From Streptomyces sp. NBC_00377 (GTDB taxonomy: Bacteria; Actinomycetota; Actinomycetes; Streptomycetales; Streptomycetaceae): a DNA stretch of 64,000 nt. The translations under genes were made by a program, and so were the position numbers. Shown here piece after piece: positions 1 through 8,351 of this stretch. The stretch covers positions 6,448,001-6,512,000 of the forward strand of contig NZ_CP107958.1 of NCBI RefSeq assembly GCF_036075115.1. Direction: 5' to 3'. Under the pieces are notes generated by a model, which saw only the letters and a program-made list of their open reading frames with translations, made no database searches and had not been told where the DNA came from. The stretch's first letter is position 1, and each line of letters begins with the position of its first letter.

Positions 1-102
1 GGCCTCGCTGTCGCGCAGCGCGGCGGCCGTCACCTCGTCGTCCGGGGCGAGGCGGTCGGTGAAGTAGGCGTCGACGGCGTCCCAGGCCTGCGACTCGCTC
101 AT
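1..102 (-). CDS. O-methyltransferase, N-terminal fragment (runs off the left edge)
   Basis: Only the first 34 codons lie in the window. They read from ATG at 102 as MSESQAWDAVDAYFTDRLAP followed by a DDEV..AALRDSEA stretch. This start is typical of actinobacterial family 3 SAM-dependent O-methyltransferases (catechol-OMT fold), whose SAM-binding core would lie outside the window. The identification rests on recalled similarity of the N-terminus only. The gene is transcribed leftward, about 90 bp from the end of the DUF2330-type gene. Confidence 0.5.
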   Translation of the reverse strand, partial: MSESQAWDAVDAYFTDRLAPDDEVTAAALRDSEA

Positions 103-192
103 GCGCTCTGCCCTCTCGTGTGCCTGACAATTCCGGCGGCTTGTCCGCTCAGGAATGCTAAGTCGAGCGGCACGCGTCGCCGACCGGGGCTT

Positions 193-2088
193 TCAGCCGT
201 TCGGCGCAGCAGGTCCGGCGGGAGGCGGAAAAGACGCGGAAGGCGCCACCCGGGGCTCGGGGGGAGCGGAGGGCGGCGAGGGAGGGCGCACCGAGGGCCC
301 GGGCGGTGTACGGGGCGGCCTGGACTGGTCCTGAAGGGCGGCGGACCGGGGCGGGGCGGACGAGAGGGAAGACCCGGAGGAGACGGGCGGCCGCACCGGC
401 CGGGGCGGCGTACCTCCCGCCGACGGCGGCCGCGTCGGCACGGGGGGCGCCGTCGGCAGGACGGGTGCCGCCCCCGGCGCGGCGGGCACCGCTCGCGGTA
501 TGGCGGGCGGCGTTCCGGGCCCCTTGGGCGTAGCTCCTGGCGTGGCGGGTGCCGCTCCGGTTGTGGTGGGCGCACTCCTTGGCATGGCGGGCGGCGTTCC
601 GGGCCTCTTGGGCGCAGCTCCTGGCGTGGCGGGTGCCGCTCCTGTGGCGGTGGGCGCACTTCGCGGCATGGCGGGCGGCGTTCCGGGCCTCTTGGGCGTA
701 GCTCCTGGCGTGGCGGGTGCCGCTCCTGTGGCGGTGGGCGCACTTCGCGGCACGGCGGGCAGCGTTCCGGGCCTCTTGGGCGCAGCTCCTGGCGTGGCGC
801 GTCCCGTCTCCGGCAGGGTGGGCGCAGTTTTTCCCGCGGCGAGCACCGTCTGTGGCATGGCGGGTGCCGCTCCCGCCGTGGTGGGCGCAGACGGCGCGTT
901 GTGTGTGCCCGGCGCAGTCGCCGCCCCCGTTCCGGGGGGTGCCGGCGGCTGGAGGCCCGACGCGTGCCGGGGTTTCGGCGCACTCGCGCGGTGGGCGCGG
1001 CCCCAGCGGACTCCCAGGACGACCGCGACCGCGTTCAGGACGGCCACTGCGCCGACGACCGTCAGCAGCCACACCGGGATCCCGGCCAGCGCGAGCAGCC
1101 GGTCCTCGTAGATCACCTGCCGGTACGCGGTGTCCGCCGCCGCCCGGCGCAGTTCGTGGTCGCCGGAGATCTCCGACGGCCGTGGGAACTCCTGCGCGAC
1201 GGCCGTCAGGTAGGGCGTGCCCTTCGCCAGCGCGGCCAGCGGCCCCGTCGCCCTGCCGACCGGCCCCGCGAACGTCACCCGGGGCCGCTCGCCGCCGATC
1301 GGCGAGGCCGGTTCCATACGGTGGGCGGCCAGGACGTACAGACCGAGCGACTGCGGTGTGGCCGCCAGCCGGGACAGCCGCATCGGGTAGACGAGGGAGT
1401 CGGCGGCGAAGGTGAGGCGCAGCGGCTCGAGTTCGCCCCGCAGGGCCGCGCCGGTGCTCTCGGGGACCAGCCGGACCGCCACGTACTCCCAGCGCTTGTC
1501 GACATACGGCTGGAGCGCGGCCGCGAGGCGGGCGGGCAGGGCGAAGCCGTTGCGGCGCAGCCAGTCGTCCAGGTCGGACGGGTCGGTGGCGGTGAGCCGG
1601 GCCACGTCGAACGGACCGAGCCGCTCGCGTCCGGTCACGCCGACGCCTGCGACCGCCCCGGGCGGTGGCGCCCCCGCCGTGTCGCCTCCCGTGGTCAGCG
1701 GCCAGTCGCCGTCCTGCGGCCAGAAGTGGTGGCGGGTGCGGTGCACGGGGGCGGTGGCCGCGGCCAGCTGGTCGAAAAGCTCCGGGTCGCCGAGCTCCAC
1801 CGTCGCCCGGTGCGGCACGGGCATGATCCAGGCGGCCCGCTCGGCGTCCCCGCCGACCGTCAGACGCATCACGATCTGTTCCCGCGCGCCGTCCCAGCGC
1901 ACGGCGGAGACCTCCCGGCCGACCACGACCTCCCGCTGGTCGCCCGGCACCAGCGCGCCGCAGCCGCAGGCATAGGCCGGCGCGACGAGCGAACCGAGCT
2001 GGATCGCGAGCAGAGTCAGCAGCACGGCGGTGATCCGCATGCGTGACCGTGCCCACCGCGCCTGCCGTCCCCGCAGTAAACCGACCAT
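193..2088 (-). CDS. Secreted DUF2330-type protein with repetitive Pro/Ala-rich tail
   Basis: About 631 aa. I chose ATG at 2088 because GGAGGGG lies 9 nt upstream; ATG 2130 is an alternative. The protein opens with a charged stretch and a hydrophobic signal segment (ITAVLLTLLAIQLGSLVAPAYA), followed by ACGCGALVPG. The domain that follows (WIMPVPHRATVELGDPELFD, then HHFWPQDGDW) matches my memory of the DUF2330 family in Streptomyces. A transmembrane helix (VWLLTVVGAVAVLNAVAVVL) follows. The last third is proline/alanine/threonine-rich and built from four 28-residue repeats. It is probably a membrane- or wall-associated protein of unknown role. The long open frame on the other strand here is a GC-bias shadow. 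Confidence 0.75.
   Translation of the reverse strand: MVGLLRGRQARWARSRMRITAVLLTLLAIQLGSLVAPAYACGCGALVPGDQREVVVGREVSAVRWDGAREQIVMRLTVGGDAERAAWIMPVPHRATVELGDPELFDQLAAATAPVHRTRHHFWPQDGDWPLTTGGDTAGAPPPGAVAGVGVTGRERLGPFDVARLTATDPSDLDDWLRRNGFALPARLAAALQPYVDKRWEYVAVRLVPESTGAALRGELEPLRLTFAADSLVYPMRLSRLAATPQSLGLYVLAAHRMEPASPIGGERPRVTFAGPVGRATGPLAALAKGTPYLTAVAQEFPRPSEISGDHELRRAAADTAYRQVIYEDRLLALAGIPVWLLTVVGAVAVLNAVAVVLGVRWGRAHRASAPKPRHASGLQPPAPPGTGAATAPGTHNAPSAPTTAGAAPAMPQTVLAAGKTAPTLPETGRATPGAAPKRPGTLPAVPRSAPTATGAAPATPGATPKRPGTPPAMPRSAPTATGAAPATPGAAPKRPGTPPAMPRSAPTTTGAAPATPGATPKGPGTPPAIPRAVPAAPGAAPVLPTAPPVPTRPPSAGGTPPRPVRPPVSSGSSLSSAPPRSAALQDQSRPPRTPPGPSVRPPSPPSAPPEPRVAPSASFPPPAGPAAPNG
500..835. repeat. 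Four tandem 84-bp repeats in the DUF2330-type gene tail
   Basis: Units begin at 500, 584, 668 and 752, each 84 bp (28 codons), and differ by few bases. On the minus strand each encodes a version of RPGTPPAMPRSAPTATG plus AAPATPGAxPK. A partial fifth unit follows near 856. The unit length keeps the frame, so copy number could change without breaking the gene. Confidence 0.9.
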
Positions 2089-2556
2089 GCCCTGTATCCC
2101 CTCCAGCACTCCGTACCCGCCAGCGCGCATTGTGGTGGCTACGACGGTACGGCTGAAGCCCCCGTTCCGTTCGAGGCCTGATCCAGATCCCGCCCCCGCC
2201 CCGCCCACGCCCCGCTCGTGGCCCACCCACACCCCGCTCGTGGCCCACCCGCGTTCCGTCCACGTTCCGTCCGAAGCCCGCCCCTGGGCGTGACTCGTTC
2301 CCAGCCCCCGCCCACGGTCCCTTTCCCGACCCTTTCCGGTCCCGTTTCCGTCCCTTTTCGCGTCCCGTGTCCCGCGGTGTGAAAACGGCAGGGCCGGGGG
2401 ACGACTATCGTCTTCCGGACAAAAGGAGAGCGGACGTCAGGTGAAGCGGGGGTTGCCTGCGTCTGTGCCAGAGGGCGGTACGAGCTTCATACGGTGCGGG
2501 AGGAGGACCTCGCGCACCGGACGCGTGAGACCAACGGAGTCGGAGGCCGACGAGGC

Positions 2557-4632
2557 GTGGCGAATGCGGAGCACAGCGGGCCCCCGGCGAATGCCTTCGG
2601 GCCGACGCCGGCCGACACGGCGCGGGCGCGCCTGCGCGTGGCCCGCCTCGGCCTCTGGCTGGTGGCGGCGGTCCTCGCCGTACGCCAGGCGGCCGTCGTC
2701 CTGGGCACCCCGCGCGGAGAACGGCTGACGGACCTGGAGACCTGGGTCGGACCGAACGGCGTACTGCACGTCAACGGCTCGCTCTACGACTCGACGCGCT
2801 TCGCGGGCACGCCCTTCACCGGGCTCGTCCTCAAGCCCCTCACCCGCGCGGCCGAACAGGCCCTCGGCTGGGGCTGGACCTTCGGCACCCTGCTGCTGGT
2901 CGCCGCCCTGGGCCTGGTCATGGCCCGCGCCCTGCCCCAGCCGATCGGCAGACGCACGGCCCTGCTCGCCGCCCCCGTCGCGATCAGCCTGCTGATGCTG
3001 TCCCTCCCGGTGCGCAACACCTTCTGGCTCGGCCAGACCAGCATCGTCCCGGTGCTGATGGTCCTGCTCGGCTGCTTCGTCGTACGGGACTGGCGGGCCG
3101 CCGGTGCCCTGATCGGCCTGGCGGCCGCCCTCCAGCCCACGGTCCTGCTCTTCGCCGCGCTGCTGTGGTTCACCGGGCGGCGCCGCGCCGCGGCCGCCAC
3201 CGGAGCCGCCTTCACCGCGGGCACCGCGCTGGCCTGGGCGGCGATGCCGCACGACTCGTACACCTACTGGGTGCACCACATGGCGGGTGTCGGACTCGGC
3301 GGTGAGGCCGACGCGCTCGCCAACCAGTCACTGCACGGCGCCCTGCTCCGCCTCGGTCTCTCCGGGCCGCTCGAGATCGGCCTGTTCCTGTCGCTGGGCG
3401 CGGCTGTGGCCGTCCTGGGCGTCCGCCGCGCGGTTCGCTACGCCCGCGACGGCCAGTTGCTGCTGGCGGTCGCCGTCACCGGCTGTGCGGCCGTCGTCGT
3501 CTCGCCCACGACCTGGCAGCACCAGTTGCTGTGGGTCCTGCCGACGGTGGTGGGACGGGTCGGCAGGCGGGCGTCCAACCGCTATGTGTGGCCGGTGGCG
3601 GTGATCCTCGTGATGACCCTCCCGGCGCAGATGATGCTGCCGCACATGGCGGTCCTGTACCCCCTGCGCGACAACGCGGTGCTGCTGTCGGCCGTCGCCG
3701 CGGCCACGGCCCTCCCCTTCCTGCCGCGCACCTCCCCGTACTACCGCGCGCCCGTCCCGGCGGAGTACGCGCAGCCGGTGCCCACCCGCTGGAAGCACGT
3801 ACCGCTGCTCCCGTTCCTCAAGCGGGTCCTGACCCGCCCGAACCTCCTCCTCGAGCTGCTGCTGATGCGTGTGACGTACGCGGCGTACCAGCAGGTCAGG
3901 CTGGCGGCGACCGGCGGCACGAACTCCGGCGGGCGGGCGCGGGCCGAGGAGCACGGCCAGCAGATCCTCGACATCGAGCGGTTCCTGCACATCGACATCG
4001 AGCACTGGGCGAACCACGCGGTCGTCAAGGTCGAGTGGCTGCGGAACTTCTTCGACTTCTATTACGAATCCTTCCACTTCGTGGTCCCGCTGTCGGTGCT
4101 GGGCATCCTCTACTGGCGCCGCCCGGTCGACTACCGCTGGGCCCGCTCCTCGCTGGGCTTCGCGACGCTGCTGGCCCTGGTCGGCTTCTGGCTCTATCCG
4201 CTGGCCCCGCCCCGTCTGATGCCGGATCTGGGCGTCATGGACACGGTCCACGGTGTGCAGGACTTCTCCAAGCCGGACTACGGCACGCTCACCTCGCTCA
4301 CCAACCAGTACGCGGCGATGCCGTCCCTGCACTTCGGATGGGCGCTGTGGTGCGGTCTGGTCATCGCGATCGTCGCCCCGAGATGGTGGATGAAGGCACT
4401 CGGCCTGCTGCACCCGCTCCTCACGGTGTCGTCGATCGTGGCGACCGGCAACCACTGGGTGCTGGACGCGGCAGGCGGCGCGGCGGTGGTGGGCGGCGGC
4501 TTCGGCCTGTCGTACCTGTTCATGGGACCGCGAGCGCGGTTCGCCACGGCGACGGCCGTGAAGGCGGCCGATCCGGCGTCACCGAAGCCGGGGACGCCGG
4601 CCCGGAAGGAGCCGACCCGGAGCTGTCGATGA
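2557..4632 (+). CDS. Bifunctional glycosyltransferase 87 / PAP2 phosphatase-like membrane protein
   Basis: About 691 aa from GTG 2557, which has GGAGG about 10 nt upstream; GTG 2494 is an in-frame alternative without a clear RBS. The first ~400 residues form a polytopic membrane domain resembling GT87 polyprenol-phosphate-mannose-dependent mannosyltransferases (TWVGPNGVLHVNGSLYDST near the start, LGQTSIVPVLMVLLGC later). The C-terminal ~290 residues are a PAP2-type phosphatase of the inositol-phosphorylceramide-synthase kind. They carry AMPSLHFGWALW and ATGNHWVLDAAGG, the His motifs of phosphatase signature regions 2 and 3. Expected role: glycan or phospholipid-headgroup transfer on the outer face of the membrane. 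The GT87 plus PAP2 fusion is known in Streptomyces; the substrate cannot be told from sequence. Confidence 0.85.
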   Translation: MANAEHSGPPANAFGPTPADTARARLRVARLGLWLVAAVLAVRQAAVVLGTPRGERLTDLETWVGPNGVLHVNGSLYDSTRFAGTPFTGLVLKPLTRAAEQALGWGWTFGTLLLVAALGLVMARALPQPIGRRTALLAAPVAISLLMLSLPVRNTFWLGQTSIVPVLMVLLGCFVVRDWRAAGALIGLAAALQPTVLLFAALLWFTGRRRAAAATGAAFTAGTALAWAAMPHDSYTYWVHHMAGVGLGGEADALANQSLHGALLRLGLSGPLEIGLFLSLGAAVAVLGVRRAVRYARDGQLLLAVAVTGCAAVVVSPTTWQHQLLWVLPTVVGRVGRRASNRYVWPVAVILVMTLPAQMMLPHMAVLYPLRDNAVLLSAVAAATALPFLPRTSPYYRAPVPAEYAQPVPTRWKHVPLLPFLKRVLTRPNLLLELLLMRVTYAAYQQVRLAATGGTNSGGRARAEEHGQQILDIERFLHIDIEHWANHAVVKVEWLRNFFDFYYESFHFVVPLSVLGILYWRRPVDYRWARSSLGFATLLALVGFWLYPLAPPRLMPDLGVMDTVHGVQDFSKPDYGTLTSLTNQYAAMPSLHFGWALWCGLVIAIVAPRWWMKALGLLHPLLTVSSIVATGNHWVLDAAGGAAVVGGGFGLSYLFMGPRARFATATAVKAADPASPKPGTPARKEPTRSCR

Positions 4633-4649
4633 CCGCTCGCCGCGGGTCG

Positions 4650-6818
4650 TCACCGCTCGCCGCCTGCGCCCCTCCCGGCCGGTCGTCCCTCTCCGGCCAG
4701 CCGCTCCTGGAGCCGCGCGTGCCGGAACTGGTAGACGGGGCCCGTCGCCCGCAGCAGGTTCCGGCGGCGGGCGTCCTCCAGGAAGTGCACCAGCCTCACG
4801 GGGGTGCCCTCCTCGTAGTGCAGTTGTACGGCGGTGAGGGCGGTGGCGGCGGCGAGGTTGCCGGCCAGGCCCGAGGCGACGCCGGTCCACAGGACAGCCG
4901 TCAGCCCGAACAGCACGCCCTGCAAAGGGGACTGCGCCCAGGCCACGAGGGGGCCGACGTACAGCGCGAGGGCGAAGCCGGTGAGCAGGCCGAGAAACAG
5001 CCGCAGCCCGAGGTGATGCCGCCACACGTCACGCGGGCCCACCGACCGGGTGTCCACCACCGAGGGCCGGGCGTAGCCCTCCCGCACCTTGGCGTAGCGC
5101 CCCGAGCCCACCGACAGGAAGGGAGCTCGGGAGACGATGTCGTAGCCCCGTCCCGTGACCAGCACCTCGGTGAAACCGAACGGCAGCGTGATCAGGTACC
5201 AGAGCCAGTACGGCGGGACACGGTCCCTCAGCAGCGGCACCACCCAGCACAGTGCGGTGCCCACGACCAGCCACTGCGCGATGCCTGACAGGACGGTCTC
5301 CCGGGTGAAGATGTCGCGCCAGCCCGCACTCGACAGCGGCTGCGGGACGCTCAGCTCCGCGACACGACGGGCGACCGCGTAGCCGCCGCCGATCGCCGCG
5401 AGCGGACCGAGCACGGCGATGAGGGGCGTCGGGTCGAGACGCCAGGCCATGATCATGCCGGGCGCCCCGCACACCAGAGCGGAGACGATCCAGACGGCGA
5501 TCATCCGGGGACGGTGCCCCGTCCAGCCGGGAATGTGCCACCAGCGCAGATCGCGGGTGTCCTCCCGGGCCAGCCGGGCCGCGACGTACCGGAGCGTGCG
5601 TTCGGCCGTGGCCGCCGAGTAGCGCGGGCGTGGGTGTCCGGGGCGCCGGGTGTAGGCGGCGGCGACGGCGTGATCGAGGAGATGGTTCTCGACGGCGGCG
5701 GGGGTGGGGAAGCGGGCCGCGTCGAGCAGTTCGTCGACGGGGCCGTCGTCGCCGTAGACGTCGCGGAGCAGGGCGACGGCGAGCGGGCCGGTGAGGGCGG
5801 TGGCGAGCGGCCCGGTCTCCGTGAGGAGCCGCCCGGTCAGCTCCCGCCAGGCGGGGGACGGAGCGGAGGGCAGCCGGTTCAGCAGATATCCGGCGGCGTC
5901 GGCGGGCCGGACCGGCAGGATCTCCACGGCGAGAGCGCCGCCCAGCCGGGCCTTCCTGGCGGTCAGCACGGCTTCCCTGGCCCGCGACACCACCACCAGC
6001 CGGAAGGGCGCCGGCTCCAGCGCGCTGACCATGGCCCCGCGCAGTGCGCCGGTGACCTCGTCGAGGCCGTCGAGGAAGAGGGAGATCCGTCCCTGCTCGA
6101 GCAGGTGCCGGGCACGGGCGCGTCCGCCCCTTCCATGGAAGAGGGTGTACGCGCGGGTGAGCCGGTCGGCGGCCCAGTCGGTGACGGTCTCCTCGGCGGG
6201 GTTCCACCCGTCGAGGGAGAGCAGCACGGGGACGGGTACACGGGCCCGCTCGGCGGGCTCGGTCCACGCGGCCCGGTGGGCGAGCGCGTCGAGCAGCAGC
6301 AGTACGGCGGCGGCGGTCTTGCCGGCGGCCGGCGGCCCGACGACCAGCAGCCGTCCGGAGGCCAACCCGCCGTAGACGGCGTGCAGTTCCGCCAGCCCGC
6401 CGCCGTCGCGAAGCTGCGCCCGGGTGACCGGTGCGAGCCCCGGCAGCGCAACGAACCGTGCCCGGGCAGCCCCCTCGGCCGTCGCCCCGCCGATGCGCCC
6501 CGCCACCTTGCGCTCGCTCACCCGCCACCGCACGGGCAGCGGCGCGGGTTCGAGCAGCCGCCGCAGCCCGGCCTCCTCCTGCCACTGCACCCCCACGGCC
6601 CGCGCGAGTTCGTCGGCGGTGGCGCCGAGGGGGTCTTCGGCCTGCGATCCGGCGTGGGCGGTCTGCGTGATGTGGGCGATGTGGTGATGAACGTTCTGGG
6701 TGTTGTGATCCCCGGCCTGGAAGGCGGTGGGCCCGTGGAAGGAGTTCCCTGAGACGGAGTTCCCGGAGACGGAGTCTCCGTCGCCACGGTCGGACTCTGC
6801 GCTGCCGGGATCGGTCAT
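4650..6818 (-). CDS. NACHT-type STAND NTPase with N-terminal amyloid-like motif and C-terminal membrane helices
   Basis: 722 aa. ATG at 6818 overlaps the stop of the upstream gene as ATGA (6815-6818), so the two are translationally coupled. Residues 23-41 read SGNSFHGPTAFQAGDHNTQ, nearly the same as the C-terminal motif of the upstream protein. A NACHT NTPase core follows: Walker A GPPAAGKT at 161-168, Walker B ISLFLDGLDEV at 245-255, then VVVSRAREAV. After a helical region, residues ~435-670 hold about six hydrophobic segments (for example IAVWIVSALVCGAPGMIMAW and LFLGLLTGFALALYVGPLVAW). The C-terminus has KVREGYARPS and QFRHARLQERLA. Such proteins are NLR-like sensors, often in phage defence or programmed death. 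The trigger is unknown and there is no obvious LRR/WD/TPR sensor; the membrane part may replace it. Confidence 0.8.
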   Translation of the reverse strand: MTDPGSAESDRGDGDSVSGNSVSGNSFHGPTAFQAGDHNTQNVHHHIAHITQTAHAGSQAEDPLGATADELARAVGVQWQEEAGLRRLLEPAPLPVRWRVSERKVAGRIGGATAEGAARARFVALPGLAPVTRAQLRDGGGLAELHAVYGGLASGRLLVVGPPAAGKTAAAVLLLLDALAHRAAWTEPAERARVPVPVLLSLDGWNPAEETVTDWAADRLTRAYTLFHGRGGRARARHLLEQGRISLFLDGLDEVTGALRGAMVSALEPAPFRLVVVSRAREAVLTARKARLGGALAVEILPVRPADAAGYLLNRLPSAPSPAWRELTGRLLTETGPLATALTGPLAVALLRDVYGDDGPVDELLDAARFPTPAAVENHLLDHAVAAAYTRRPGHPRPRYSAATAERTLRYVAARLAREDTRDLRWWHIPGWTGHRPRMIAVWIVSALVCGAPGMIMAWRLDPTPLIAVLGPLAAIGGGYAVARRVAELSVPQPLSSAGWRDIFTRETVLSGIAQWLVVGTALCWVVPLLRDRVPPYWLWYLITLPFGFTEVLVTGRGYDIVSRAPFLSVGSGRYAKVREGYARPSVVDTRSVGPRDVWRHHLGLRLFLGLLTGFALALYVGPLVAWAQSPLQGVLFGLTAVLWTGVASGLAGNLAAATALTAVQLHYEEGTPVRLVHFLEDARRRNLLRATGPVYQFRHARLQERLAGEGRPAGRGAGGER

Positions 6819-7270
6819 CTACCGGACCCGGACCCGGACCCGAAGTGGTTTTCCTGCCGGTTGTGATCTCCGGTCTGGACGGCGGTGGGCCCGTGAAAGG
6901 TGTTGCCGCTGACGGCGCCACCGCGAGGCTGCCCGTCACCGCTGCCGAACTCCCTCGTCAGCTCGACGAGTTGCTCGACGAGCCGCTCCCGCTCCGGGCC
7001 CCCGAGGGACTCGATGACGGACGCGAACTCCCCCTGCCACAACACGGCGTGTACGGCCCGTACCCGTTCCCGCTCACCCTCGTCGGCGGCGTCCAGCACG
7101 GCGGCGGTCCGGTCGAGCCGCGCGAGCGCCTCCCGCTCGGCGTCGGCGTCCCCCCGCCCGACGAGCCGGGCACACCGCACCCGGAACCAGGCCCAGCTGT
7201 CCGCCCCGGCCGCCTGCACGACGGCCATCCCCCCACCGGCCGCAGCCGCGGTCAACGCCTCACCGAACAT
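6815..7270 (-). CDS. Small helical effector-like protein ending in the shared amyloid-like motif
   Basis: 151 aa from ATG 7270, chosen for GGAGGGG 7 nt upstream; an ORF start at 7330 lacks this. The N-terminus is hydrophobic and Ala/Gly-rich (FGEALTAAAAGGGMAVVQAA), then comes a charged helical region to about residue 108. The C-terminus has SGNTFHGPTAVQTGDHNRQ at residues 121-139 followed by a Gly/Ser tail. The motif resembles RHIM/PP-type amyloid signalling motifs, with an A-V-Q-x-G core. The layout (N-terminal helical bundle with hydrophobic first helix, C-terminal motif, NLR gene next door carrying the same motif at its N-terminus) matches published bacterial NLR-associated amyloid signalling pairs, whose effectors carry a membrane-active 'Bell' domain. 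Assigning this domain as Bell-like is inference. Confidence 0.7.
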   Translation of the reverse strand: MFGEALTAAAAGGGMAVVQAAGADSWAWFRVRCARLVGRGDADAEREALARLDRTAAVLDAADEGERERVRAVHAVLWQGEFASVIESLGGPERERLVEQLVELTREFGSGDGQPRGGAVSGNTFHGPTAVQTGDHNRQENHFGSGSGSGR

Positions 7271-7391
7271 GTCCGGTCCCCTCCCCGTGGATGCCCCGGC
7301 CCGCTGGTGTGCGCATGGGACAAAACGCATGGTACAGACGGTAGTTGGGGCTGACCCGGTGTTCTGGTCACCGAAAAGGGAGAATCACGGG

Positions 7392-7811
7392 ATGGTCGGG
7401 AAGAAGGTGTTCGGGAAGACGGCGGTCGAGAGCATGAGGGCCGCGAACGCGAGGGCGTGGTTCATGAGGAGGACGCCGTTCCTCTGGCTGGCGGTCTCGG
7501 CGCTGTCGTGCGTGGGGCTGTGCCTCACGTGGTTCTGGGGAGCGTGGTCCGGCGGCCTGGACGTGGCGGAGACCTGCACGCTCCTGAGAGGCCAGAAGTA
7601 CGACGACACCTACCGCGCGGAGCATTGGCGCGAGCCGTCGCAGTTCTTTCCACTCCACAACAAGTGCAACGCCTCGTACGACCTCGTGCCGTTCTGGGTC
7701 AACCCCGTGCTGGTCCTGCTGGCGTTCCTCGTCGTGGGCTGCCTGATCGCCGCCGCCCTGAGGACGATCGCCTACTTCCGCCCGGCTACCACCGCCCCAC
7801 CGGCTGCCTGA
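7392..7811 (+). CDS. Small two-helix membrane protein, unknown function
   Basis: 139 aa from ATG 7392 with GGGAGA about 9 nt upstream. Two membrane segments are clear: FLWLAVSALSCVGLCLTWFW near residue 37 and FWVNPVLVLLAFLVVGCLIA near residue 105. The ~50-residue extracytoplasmic loop between them carries two cysteines (ETCTLLRG and HNKCNASYD) that could form a disulfide. It is divergent from the NACHT operon. I do not recognise a family; functional linkage to the NACHT pair is possible but unsupported. Confidence 0.55.
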   Translation: MVGKKVFGKTAVESMRAANARAWFMRRTPFLWLAVSALSCVGLCLTWFWGAWSGGLDVAETCTLLRGQKYDDTYRAEHWREPSQFFPLHNKCNASYDLVPFWVNPVLVLLAFLVVGCLIAAALRTIAYFRPATTAPPAA

Positions 7812-7877
7812 CCCGGCCGCGCCGAGCCGTCCGCGTAGGGCCCGGCCGCCAGACCCCGCAGCCGACGCTCGGGCCGG

Positions 7878-8021
7878 ATGCTTCTCGTGCAGCAGGTACC
7901 AGGCGAACGACCAGTGTCCCAGCCTGATCATCCATGCCCCTCCCAGACCGGTCCGCCTGCCGTCCGAGTCGGCACGGGCGGCGGGGCGGATGAGAACCGC
8001 GAAGAGGGGAGCGGAGAACAG
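7878..8021 (-). pseudogene. Remnant of an OafA-type acyltransferase 3 gene (C-terminal end)
   Basis: The minus-strand frame reads LFSAPLFAVLIRP, then GLGGAWMIRLGHWSFAWYLLHE. This matches the last membrane helices of acyltransferase 3 family proteins, where a GLG..xLGxWSFAxYLxHE pattern is common. Two in-frame stops (TAG at 8022-8024, TAA at 8025-8027) lie immediately before it, and no start or remaining body is present. I read it as a degraded fragment. The rest of the 7812-8351 gap shows no convincing gene. Confidence 0.45.
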
Positions 8022-8261
8022 CTATTAGCGTCGTGGTGGACGGCACCGCACGGCAGCTCTCGACTTGATCCCCGAGCGATCGTTTCCGGCCGAAAGCACT
8101 ACCGGGAGGCGGCGCGGCGCGCGGGACATCCGTCGGGTGAGAACGACGCCGATACGACGGCCAACGGTCGCCGACTCGACCGTTCGGCCTTTCGCGTAGG
8201 GAAGCCGCACGGTCGACGAACGCCACGATCCAGCCGATCACGCTGCCCGAGGGCGACTGCG

Positions 8262-8340
8262 CAAGGTGATAAATCCTTGACGCAAGGTGAGAGGGAGGTT
8301 TGAATTCGCTTACTTTTTTGAACGATCTTGTAACTCTGGG
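8262..8340 (+). promoter_or_regulatory. AT-richer upstream region of the LamG/RHS locus
   Basis: This stretch is clearly lower in GC than its surroundings. It holds a TTGACG -35-like hexamer near 8276 and a direct repeat GCAAGGTGA (near 8262 and 8283). It is a plausible promoter/operator region for the toxin locus starting at 8352; the exact promoter is not resolved. Confidence 0.35.
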
Positions 8341-8351
8341 GGCGGGGTTCT

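Noticed and set aside
500..835. Possible CRISPR or regulatory array from the 84-bp repeats
   Set aside because: Units are contiguous without spacers and encode an in-frame protein repeat.
118..2046. Long open frame on the plus strand opposite the DUF2330-type gene
   Set aside because: It is Arg/Gly-rich in every part, has no domain or RBS, and mirrors the GC3-rich coding strand of the real gene.
2441..2728. 95-aa frame from GTG 2441 with AAAAGGAGAG upstream
   Set aside because: The RBS is attractive, but the encoded sequence is Arg-rich and overlaps the membrane protein; more likely a spurious frame or a leader at most.
3328..4455. Long minus-strand open frame inside the GT87/PAP2 gene
   Set aside because: Antisense GC-bias shadow; the plus-strand protein carries all recognisable motifs.
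7812..8340. Plus-strand 141-aa frame at 7878-8303
   Set aside because: Arg/Ser/Gly-rich without RBS or pattern; the minus-strand acyltransferase relic and AT-rich upstream region explain the interval better.
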